The position numbers and the translations under genes were made by a program. A stretch of 26,322 nt of DNA from CAYPOY01 sp964412395 (GTDB lineage: Bacteria; Chloroflexota; Anaerolineae; B4-G1), in NCBI GenBank assembly GCA_964412395.1, contig CAYPOY010000026.1, forward strand, positions 1 through 26,322, written 5' to 3'. Shown here piece after piece: positions 25,001-26,322 of the stretch. The notes under the pieces were generated by a model. The model worked only from the letters and a program-made list of their open reading frames with translations. It searched no databases and was not told the origin of the DNA. Each line of letters starts with the position of its first letter. The first letter of the stretch is position 1.

Positions 25001-26322
25001 ATCCATTGGCCCTTGGGCCCTGAACAAGTCTTCCATGATGTGCCGGTTGACCAGGTGCTCAAGGTCGTGGAACCCTTTGACACTTATGAGCCCAACGACA
25101 CCTGGCCGGAGGCTCAGGAAATCGCTGCTGGGCCAACCTACGAAAGCTACATCAGCCACGAGCGGGACCTGGACTGGTACAAACTGGACGTGGCCAGCCC
25201 CGCTGTGGTTACCGTGACGCTGACCAACCTGCCCGCGGACTATGACCTGGTGCTCTTCACCAACCTCTACACCTCCACCGAGGAGGCAGCGGATGGCGTG
25301 TTGGGCGAGTTGGGCGACAGCCAGGATGTGGATGCCGCCGGCCAGATGACGTCTATCGGTCAGATGACGTCCATCGGCCAGATGACGTCCATCGGTCAGA
25401 TGACCTCCATCGGTCAGATGACGTCCATCGGCCAGATGACGTCTATCGGTCAGATGACGTCCATCTCGGCCAGGCCGGGTATGGAGGACGAGCAGGCGGT
25501 GACCAGGATGCGCATCCCCGGCACACTCTACGCGCTGGTGCTCCCCAGCAACGGCGAGTCGAGCATACGGCCTTACGATCTGACGGTCGCAATCGGGCCG
25601 TTGCCAGAAATCCCGCCCTGCGACAACTCCCTCACCTACTCTCCTGGCGCGGCCGCTTCCGTCTACACCGGCACCAGCGTGATCACCTCGCCAGCCACGC
25701 TCATCCTGGTCAACAAGCAGCGCATGGACCGGGCATACGGCGTCACAACCACCGCCGGCCTGACGTCCACACTACAGACCCTGGCCGACGACGCCGGCGT
25801 CAGGGGGGTGGTCGTGCCGGTGGAGAACACGATCACTGTGACCAATGCCTACGCCTCCTGGGACACCGGCAATGCCTGCAATCCCCACGTGGCCAATCAG
25901 GTCGGCGATGCCATCAAGGGAGAGATCGTGCTTCCCTACTACCGGGCCTACTCGCCGACGCTGAAGTACCTGGTCATCGTCGGCGACGACTTGATGATTC
26001 CCTTCTACCGCGTGCCGGACGACGCAGCCATCGCCAACGAGTCGGTCTACGCCGCCCGCTCCACGGTGGGCGAAGAGAACCCGACCTACGCGGCGCTCGA
26101 CCTGGCCTACATCCTCACCGACGATTTCTACGCCGACTATATGCCGCTCAAGTGGCGCGGACGCGAGCTCTTCGCTCCCAACCTGGCCTCCGGTCGTTTG
26201 GTGGAGAGTCCTCAGGAGATCATCGCTATGACGAATGCTTGGCTCGGTCGGGAGACCTTCGCCCAACGTCGGGAGACCTTCGCCCAACGTCGGGAGACCT
26301 TCGCCCAACGTCGGGAGACCTT
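10085..26322 (+). CDS. Giant exported mosaic surface protein, 3'-incomplete at the window edge (more than 5,400 aa)
   Basis: One frame runs from ATG 10085 through the last base with no stop, so the 3' end lies outside the window. The signal peptide MGKRLFLIGVAALAGLTLAL is followed by repeat-encoded residues (25-80). Module order by nucleotide: beta-helix (10390-11840), DUF11-like (11855-12240), OppA-type (12242-13739), NosD-like repeats (13745-18465) with PA14 and Asp-box inserts, Cys-x-x-Cys Ig-like (18570-18755), GATase-like (18770-19375), NEW3-like and Big_1-like domains (19388-20035), beta-helix with a galactose-binding-like fold (20060-21660), an Ig-like domain, a second NosD tract (22015-23410), FG-GAP/UnbV (23720-25075), and PPC + C25 (25085 onward). 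An extracellular or surface role in adhesion, ligand capture or proteolysis is inferred from the module types. No anchor is visible because the C-terminus is missing. At least five repeat elements sit inside the frame. Confidence 0.9.
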   Translation, partial: MGKRLFLIGVAALAGLTLALPWFFGLGQETFAQRGARSEAFAQRGARSEAFAQRGARSETFAQPFAQPEVRQGLLTVAERRSASGVVAPAAMRPEAPSASAAELHVCPGGCDYSSVQSAVDAANDGDVIKVATGVYTDVHARAGVTQVVYISKTVTVQGGYTTTNWATSYPITQPTTLDAQGQGRVLYVTGDISPTIEGLRITGGDAAWLSGGPSGYDAGGGAYVITATATISNSHILSNTAEPYGGGLYLAYSDATIRGNIIGSNTVGSDVDESRGGGVYLYYSDATFSGNIVISNTSGGYYSQGGGVYLDNSAATLSGNTISSNTVSATMHDGKGGGLYLYYSDAMLSGNTVSGNTASGFYDNNGGGLYLYNSAAQLIGNAIISNTAEDAGGGLYLSFSDAMLSGNTVTSNAAAVQGGGLYLYYSNPTLANTVVTDNHADSAGSGVFVYYDSVPHFWHTTIARNTGGDGSGVYVASNSTVVLTNTILVSQTVGITTTAGNTATLEATLWGTGAWANTTDWGGAGTVVTGTRNFWGDPAFVDPDAGDYHIGSGSAAHDAGISSGVDTDIDGQVRPMDWGYDIGADEYPGTHLDIAKQRSSVIVKGGQALTYTIVVTSDGMEDATGVVLTDTLDGWQRATDVAPSEDCAITDGGWGGTVVCFPGMMVTGTTFVVTLTSQVSSTIPPGQAMVNTVVVTANETTNSADAATISRAGLVCPLDSEPPTLDINRGDDSISSLVLGQLMEGLYRYRPDGSLEPAGAITHTVSPDGLVYTITLRSDAFWSDNQPVTAQHYADGIIRLLDPATESVWDYYPWLMYPLAGAEEYHTGVITDPNAVGITAVDTYTLAFTLEEPAAFFLSIIALNTTHPVRLDVISSDPDWTEAGHFVGNGPYLLAEWDHDNWLVLDKNPLYHDAAQVSIEPVLLPIIPEGDQLAAYENDQLDVSGYPSSELSRILSDPVLSAEFRQMPQPGIRYLGMNTELTPTNVITVRKALASAIDRTCILSDVLNMPWREAATSVIPPGIPGYQNGAVGYPFNPTQAQSYLAQAGYPGGAGFPGVELWAHLGRYEAIVDAVADQWRNNLGITVTTTVYTDWPDYLDTLNDCYGDPGVCSYNGYHLGWIVDYPDADNILNVVFHPDSDSQYTGWDNGRYRQLIGMTVTETNQVSRTAYFQEADRILVEDEAAVIPICFTDRTALIKPGILFEYPLIGAPHFIKWRILRTLVVTSTADSGDGTLRWALQTAVASDTITFDPAVFPPTNPVTIAVFSALPDITQDNLTIDASNAGVILDGSFVPTDTNGLEIIANDCTVKGLQIVNFPDHGIYVGGMGNTVGGDRSVGSGPMGEGNRISGNGLNGILVTNATSTTIRGNYVGTGESGNGHDGNGENGIRLGLDAQGTVIEDNVISANTGNGIQLQDSGCQSNTIRGNLIGVTADGTGRLPNSVGVQLYDGAQHNVIGGDTEADRNVISGNDWMGVYLQGISVTHNIVAGNAIGTDISGTMVISNAYHGVGLGSGARYNRIGGGLPGEGNLISGNGGDGVDINGSGTLSDTVSGNYIGTDASGTVAIPNAENGVSISDGASYNLIGGDTPGERNLISGNSGQGVNIHITGTMSNTVSGNYIGTDASGTAALGNTWKGVRVSNGAQGNTIGGDSPSERNVISHNGLDGVQIVGTGTTNNTVSGNYIGTDASGTAALGNDRHGVVIGDGAQRNVIGGTTASERNIISGNDGNGVEIEGSGTMSNTVSGNYIGTDVNGTAAISNIGDGVSISDASYNLIGGDTPGERNLISGNGADGVLIEGERFYFSSFPDLTGLTPDYTGVFPVISFPGTNGAFASADGIVPKTTSGAGFYDVFAARFTGLLHISASGEYTFTLTLDDGAWLYIDSSLVIERDHWGTSQNTRTLAAGSYPIEIDFFENFGSAYLTLEVSGPATTSLTTGGTLGLTGEFFQFEAVLNRASHNVVSGNYIGTDVNGTAAIPNANNGVYISDGASYNLIGDDAVGERNLIVANRNSGVSVWGAGTMSNTIKGNYIGLDLDGARQAFPADMAISPDYLNDCTLYVATLSTGVHKSTDCGDTWYEINAGLTESRLMQVEIPPDAADANTVYALAENGYLFVTTDGGAIWSLVSMALEGIDRRNLVLSADFGNDQTMYASAEWWSWDEFGDDPGVFKSTDGGTTWTRMVNGMSDDYVQKVIASPDPAEKETLFALTHSGIEKSTDGGASWFTVPSPDSDLSDLALSPAYASDQTVFVTANTGRVYSSTNGGGSWNGVDALRGDPRFLALSPDYLNDRTVCHGSGFGNDSIYCSTDGGATWSQTDTGLPGALYDVETAIVFSPNYPTDPAMFIASFAGVARSETGHSGGWELLRGLRDLGNMDGVWVGGGASYNTIGPDNVISNNHFGVSINDDDTAYNVVAGNLIGTDPTGMFAQSNSDNGIAINGGHHNLIGGDTADERNLISGGVSGEAIRLGGSGVLSNTVSGNYIGTDVSGTAIIGNATNGVAIHSGASYNLVGGDTSGERNVISGNGNGISIWDSDTRYNTVSGNYIGTDVNGTTAISNASSGVSISGGASYNLIGGDTPGERNVISGNDDEGIRISDSDTMSNTVSGNYIGVDASGANALPNQREGIEINNWASYNLIGGSTDGERNVISANGAGCDSCDGILIGDDAHHNTVQGNYIGVDATGTSALGNRSQGIDLYDGASDNVIRDNLIAANGENGIAIWNDSHRNVVESNLIGTDVSGTAAISNTDSGIYIGDVASQNTIGIGNIIAFNGKDGVRVEGSDTLGDTITRNSIHSNDGLGIALSDGGNARLVAPRITGVDLPGGGVTGTTCANCTVEIFSDDAEEGRVYEGTALANSLGVFALHKGAPLAGPRINGTATDGQGNTSEFSGMVTARPLRVFVYDDYEEDHYDGSLREYLEARGHYVTYSHDNVGDVVLWPDYEEYDVVLAIHTCGGGTLTNLRSWFQNGRGYVAMLGGGMWNDEDDAYIRNLLGVNGDGSVGEGWTPDQLTWADPGHPIAHEPNDGWDITGIPAGQYQYYVDIAGGHTVVTATGGAVLQTREGVEGAARIAVVGTNYHDDDRTDPEARYLVENTLAWAADARPAAWFWPSTRSQVAFPGTTVSYPFRLVNRSGQGATFNLSASGNAWSTSFRDGADNPVTIVGPLPDGGGVDLTVWVQIPATATTSEGDSAMLMATAVHDSSIVATAQVHTSAPGPAHRVDMAANPYSIPASGTVVLKTAVVTATVTDFDGLPVVNGTVVTFSLGTAGTLSTISGTTMDGIVTTTFTAGPACALAEIRGSVGDLRPTLRPTWGSAYVSVGNTGPVDISGGSITSDTTWAACAGPYLVHGDVTVNPGVTLTVEAGAQVRFDDDTGLFVLGTLDVPGRDDAHVLFTANPPQPPLGGGEPAPPPPRGGGQGEGGVWKGLVFGDAANAGSGQLEYATVSYAGRWHNWSGSDYAAGVLVYRGAPQIRHSLIRRNQGDGLWAAQDSLPFIADNYILDNEGGIAMASAYLAADDTPIPSGEEADAWWRYLAFSTPGAGWQSDLGFDDSGWSTGSTPMCDDEDCKTYLELEGGTMYARKVITPAFPLTTIYYLRVSRDDMATVWVNGIAVFTDTRGGGTEWTSYIPVTLTPGANLIAVEMQDSGRGANYFDLELAGGSLQQAIISGNTIRGNGINGWSGIYIYNSSPLVTGNEILYNYADGLGMEGYSWPVIRNNLIHHNGHHNDGHGILLRGGGASIYNSTLDSNQGYGIFQGEMVQLTIRNNVVTRNGQGGIACGDGHYEEDVSYNDAWGNPLDYSGCYLGPGNISREPLYLDPDQADYHLQLGSPAIDAGDPDPAFDDVDGTRNDMGAYGGPDGQSYTYVDIRGPVVEEAAASPGVLSPGDTVVITARVWDPSGVNWVTAEIEAPDETVVITLTLYDDGAHGDGAAGDDVYGNAWTTPASEDTYLVDVLSSDGAGRSSLYNNVITFRTRVPVTCTVTSMADSGDGTLRACLENAVSGDLIDFDPAVFPPASLVTIALTSGPLPDISQGNLTIDGSNAGVVLDGSGLSSGDGFHIMSHGNVIKRLQIFYFPDNGIRIDSGASDNTIGGDTPAERNIISGNGGDGISIQDSGAMSNTVSGNYIGMDASGTVAIPNGNNGVSIGNGASRNLIGGDTAGERNLISGNGENGVWIGDSGTMSNTVVGNYIGTNASGTAAIGNGNFGVDLAPGAQNNLIGGNTAAERNLISGNGNGGVNIAGSGVTDNIVSGNYIGTDTTGTAAIDNTVHGIAIGDGAQNNLVGGDTAGERNLISGNGGDGVSVSGGGTMGNTISGNYIGTDASGTLPLGNGSDGVRMEDGTQYNVIGGDSPGERNIISGNSLSGVSMGGGVTENIVIGNYIGTDATGSGPLGNASVGVYITDSASDNLIGGSTTGEGNVIAHNGVYGVHVRGTSTLSNTITHNSIHSNAGTGIELTEGGNALLPAPAITSVDTTTVSGTGCAGCIIEVFSDFGDEGRVYEGTAAADGAGNWSFIHPTGLTGPHVTATATDADGNTSEFSTPHPLAPPPVFSDVAAAWGITDTQASRAAAWGDYDDGRLDIYIANELQFNSLYRNSGGSFTDLATSAGAEGSVGDPSDAVGWGDYDNDGSLDLMVAGGRLFRNNGDTTFTDVSTSTGIAHSGGFAWADYDNDGWLDVYVAGGGGGGLYHNNSDSTFTDVTVSLGLTQSGDSPVWADYDNDGDPDLALGLVWLPSSQGGLGGVDSASGGGVVLYRNDGSAGFTDISASAGLGLPIDANCLAWADYDNDGWTDLWVNGDGDNVLFHNNQDGTFTDVASAAGVQQVTFGGPTWSDFDNDGDLDIYTGGSGTLYQNNGDGTFSDVTTDQGLGGLPPSQGGLGGGVWGDFDNDGDLDLFVARYNVANTLYQNGGNANHWLIVHLAGSLSNRAAIGTRVEVIAGGQTQLGEIGSGTGCGCQNSLDAHFGLGTATRADRVIIHWPLGPEQVFHDVPVDQVLKVVEPFDTYEPNDTWPEAQEIAAGPTYESYISHERDLDWYKLDVASPAVVTVTLTNLPADYDLVLFTNLYTSTEEAADGVLGELGDSQDVDAAGQMTSIGQMTSIGQMTSIGQMTSIGQMTSIGQMTSIGQMTSISARPGMEDEQAVTRMRIPGTLYALVLPSNGESSIRPYDLTVAIGPLPEIPPCDNSLTYSPGAAASVYTGTSVITSPATLILVNKQRMDRAYGVTTTAGLTSTLQTLADDAGVRGVVVPVENTITVTNAYASWDTGNACNPHVANQVGDAIKGEIVLPYYRAYSPTLKYLVIVGDDLMIPFYRVPDDAAIANESVYAARSTVGEENPTYAALDLAYILTDDFYADYMPLKWRGRELFAPNLASGRLVESPQEIIAMTNAWLGRETFAQRRETFAQRRETFAQRRET
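10157..10326. repeat. Family-1 array encoding the junction after the gene C signal peptide
   Basis: Four related units, three of them spaced by exactly 30 bases (GARSEAFAQR, GARSEAFAQR, GARSETFAQ), are followed by a short duplication (FAQPFAQ) and the inverted sister element (QGLLTVA). Every unit length is a multiple of three. The array starts at residue 25, at the end of the hydrophobic core. The peptide AFA before Q43 fits a signal peptidase I site. Confidence 0.88.
12242..13739 (+). other. Embedded full-length OppA-type solute-binding module (SBP_bac_5 family) in gene C
   Basis: About 500 residues (roughly 720-1219) match the family's normal mature length. The start is LDINRGDDSISSLVLGQLME, then EGLYRYRPDGSLEPAGAIT, SPDGLVYTITLR, FWSDNQPVTAQHYADGI, VRKALASAIDR and, near the end, YFQEADRILVEDEAAVIPI. 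These modules normally bind peptides for an ABC importer and are free lipoproteins or periplasmic proteins. Here the module lies between a DUF11-like domain and a beta-helix in the same chain. No ABC permease or ATPase gene is in the window. Confidence 0.85.
13745..15480 (+). repeat. NosD-like beta-helix tract 1 in gene C, 64-residue (192-base) repeats
   Basis: It opens with VVTSTADSGDGTLRWAL, a CSLREA-like entry motif, then TFDPAVFP. The later part has regular units of about 192 bases with the pattern GTMSNTVSGNYIGTDASGTA, GVSISDGASYNLIGGDTPGE and RNLISGNG. Neighbouring units (for example 14941-15132 and 15133-15324) are clearly similar at the DNA level. Right-handed parallel beta-helices of this type are common in secreted proteins. 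Confidence 0.85.
15482..15930 (+). other. PA14-like module spliced into a beta-helix repeat of gene C
   Basis: About 150 residues contain FAARFTGLLHISASGEYTF, LDDGAWLYIDSSLVI and SYPIEIDFFENFGSAYLTLE, typical of PA14 carbohydrate-binding domains. The module begins right after GVLIEG and ends before ASHNVVSGNYIGTD, so it replaces the short loop SGTMSN of a 64-residue unit. Confidence 0.82.
16202..17205 (+). other. Six-Asp-box (BNR/sortilin-like) beta-propeller module in gene C
   Basis: Asp-box motifs appear in the order STDCGDTW, TTDGGAIW, STDGGTTW, STDGGASW, STNGGGSW and STDGGATW, with intervening ISPDYLND-type strands. The module starts after GNYIGLDLDGARQAF and ends before LGNMDGVWVGGGASYNTIG. 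Those two flanks join to make one normal 64-residue unit, so the propeller is a loop insertion. Such folds bind glycans or proteins. Confidence 0.83.
17216..18465 (+). repeat. Continuation of NosD-like tract 1 after the propeller insert
   Basis: Units with SNTVSGNYIGTDVSGTA and NGVAIHSGASYNLVGGD repeat about every 192 bases. The last units become irregular (CDSCDGILIGDD) and end in ITRNSIHSNDGLGIAL, followed by the Ig-like module that begins with CANC at 18574. Confidence 0.82.
18770..19375 (+). other. GATase-like (ThuA-type) module in gene C
   Basis: LRVFVYDDYEEDHYDGSLRE, YLEARGHYVTYSHDNVG, YDVVLAIHTCGGGTLTNLRS and GYVAMLGGGMW outline an alpha/beta fold as in class-I glutamine amidotransferase-like or ThuA domains. 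IAVVGTNYHDDD closes it. A Cys (HTCGGG) sits near the nucleophile position, but I cannot show catalysis. It is probably structural or ligand binding. Confidence 0.55.
19733..20035 (+). other. Big_1-like (invasin/intimin-type) Ig module with a repeat insertion in gene C
   Basis: SIPASGTVVLKTAVVTATVT, FDGLPVVNGTVVTFSLG, GTLSTISGTTMDGIVTT and TFTAG are the usual Big_1 pattern. Near the last strand the family-1 element (19975-20025) adds DLRPTLRPTWG between RGSVG and SAYVSVG. Confidence 0.75.
19975..20025. repeat. Family-1 element within the Big_1-like module of gene C
   Basis: GGGGCTCGGTCGGAGACC continues with two CTTCGCCCAAC copies and GGGGCTCGG. It is read one frame away from the copies at 10157-10326, giving SVGDLRPTLRPTWGS instead of RSETFAQPFAQ. 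The surrounding reading frame is intact. Confidence 0.85.
20268..20346. repeat. Family-3 C/G-tract element in gene C with a C10-G11 run
   Basis: The element contains C-runs and G-runs including ten C directly followed by eleven G (20309-20329) and a final run of nine G. It is read as NPPQPPLGGGEPAPPPPRGG and lies between VLFTAN and VWKGLVFGD in a beta-helix segment. It keeps the frame in this sequence, but such homopolymers are prone to slippage. Confidence 0.85.
20680..21060 (+). other. Galactose-binding-like beta-sandwich in gene C
   Basis: WQSDLGFDDSGWSTGSTPM, RVSRDDMATVWVNGIAVF and GANLIAVEMQDSG resemble the jelly-roll of sugar-binding and glycosidase accessory domains. It is inserted in a beta-helix segment: PFIADNYILDNEGGIAMA precedes it and IISGNTIRGNGINGWSG follows. 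Confidence 0.6.
22015..23410 (+). repeat. NosD-like beta-helix tract 2 in gene C
   Basis: It begins with TVTSMADSGDGTLRACLENA (CSLREA-like) and runs through several regular 192-base units (for example 22453-22644 and 22645-22836) to ITHNSIHSNAGTGIEL. The order of parts is the same as in tract 1, including the following Ig-like module starting CAGC, so a whole block seems duplicated. Confidence 0.85.
24271..24302. repeat. Family-3 element in a propeller loop of gene C
   Basis: CTCCCCTCCTCCCAGG leads into G-runs. It encodes LPSSQGGLGG between DLALGLVW and VDSASGGGVVLYRNDG, lengthening one blade loop in frame. It is a near twin of 24684-24720. Confidence 0.78.
24684..24720. repeat. Second family-3 element in the propeller of gene C
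   Basis: Runs of seven C, seven G and nine G encode LPPSQGGLGGG between DVTTDQGLGG and VWGDFDNDGDLD. Both propeller copies are read in the same frame, which is probably the one that best avoids stops and charges. Confidence 0.8.
25085..26250 (+). other. PPC domain and start of a C25 peptidase domain in gene C, paralogous to gene B
   Basis: YEPNDTWPEAQEIAAG, DLDWYKLDVASPAVVTVTLT and YDLVLF form the PPC domain. TLKYLVIVGDDLMIPFYRVP, NPTYAALDLAYILTDDFY and ASGRLVESPQEII form the first half of a C25 domain. The catalytic His and Cys region would come later and is outside the window or lost. Around 25196-25256 the DNA is almost identical to 7226-7300 of gene B. Confidence 0.85.
25343..25468 (+). 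repeat. Seven tandem 18-base units encoding QMTSIG in gene C
   Basis: There are seven units, as in gene B, ending QMTSIS and preceded by the same LGELGDSQ-VDAAG context. One unit has ACC where the rest have ACG. The equal copy number and position point to duplication or conversion between the two genes. Confidence 0.95.
26241..26322. repeat. Family-1 21-base tandem array interrupting the C25 domain of gene C at the window edge
   Basis: Exact 21-base units start at 26247, 26268 and 26289, with a partial at 26310; each encodes RRETFAQ. The array begins after EIIAMTNAWL, matching the helix before RNGMFAPTSG in gene B, so it falls in an interhelix loop. The array runs off the window, so its length and the fate of the frame are unknown. 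Confidence 0.88.

Larger units (their letters stand above)
23720..25075 (+). other. FG-GAP/VCBS-type propeller with UnbV/ASPIC domain in gene C
   Basis: Seven repeats carry calcium-loop motifs, among them WGDYDDGRLDIYI, WGDYDNDGSLDLM, WADYDNDGWLDVYV, WADYDNDGDPDLAL, WSDFDNDGDLDIYT and WGDFDNDGDLDLFV. NHWLIVHLAGSLSNRAAIG to VPVDQVLKVVEP then matches the UnbV/ASPIC domain that usually follows. Repeat elements sit in two of the blade loops. Proteins of this type bind ligands or matrix outside the cell. Confidence 0.87.

Noticed and set aside
26241..26322. CRISPR array (also considered for 409-545, 7380-7505 and 10157-10326)
   Set aside because: The repeats are directly tandem or have constant spacing sequence. 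There are no unique spacers and no cas genes.

Overview
The window reads as a GC-rich chromosomal segment from a bacterium that is most likely a member of the Chloroflexota (Anaerolineae, Caldilineae or Ardenticatenia-like). This rests on the gene types (a cyclase-ATPase-TPR signalling giant, gingipain-like secreted proteins, mosaic surface giants), on the C-terminus IYLPLILRNSS of the second gene, which resembles the end of many Chloroflexota exported proteins as I remember them, and on dense short palindromic repeats. The taxonomic call is an inference. No rRNA, tRNA, CRISPR array or transposase was seen.

Layout. 1-408 holds only a doubtful minus-strand reading frame. 409-545 is an array of short inverted repeats, followed by a near-consensus sigma70-type promoter (549-577). 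Three large plus-strand genes follow. Gene A (652-4974) is a soluble-adenylyl-cyclase-like protein: two cyclase domains, an AAA/STAND-type ATPase and TPRs. Gene B (5082-9743) is an exported protein with tandem beta domains, a PPC domain and a C25 (gingipain-type) peptidase domain. Gene C (10085 to beyond 26322) is one open frame of more than 5,400 codons encoding an exported mosaic: beta-helix, a whole OppA-type solute-binding module, long NosD-like 64-residue repeats with PA14 and Asp-box modules spliced into them, Ig-like domains, seven FG-GAP-type repeats with an UnbV domain, then a PPC + C25 tail paralogous to gene B.

The most unusual aspect is a set of short repeat families that occur between genes and also inside all three genes, always keeping frame. 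Family 1 has the core GGAGACCTT. Family 2 is a GGGCAA...TTGCCC palindrome. Family 3 consists of C-tract/G-tract palindromes. The same DNA element is read in different frames and orientations, giving unrelated peptides (for example RRETFAQ, VGDLRPT, GRRSPDRALP). The insertions fall at interdomain linkers, hairpin turns and just after signal peptides. This resembles the palindromic elements known inside Rickettsia genes, but I do not recognise these families.

Functionally, genes B and C probably act at or outside the cell surface (adhesion, ligand binding, proteolysis). Gene A is cytoplasmic and probably makes cAMP. The three genes are co-directional, with gaps of 107 and 341 bases, but nothing shows that they are co-transcribed.
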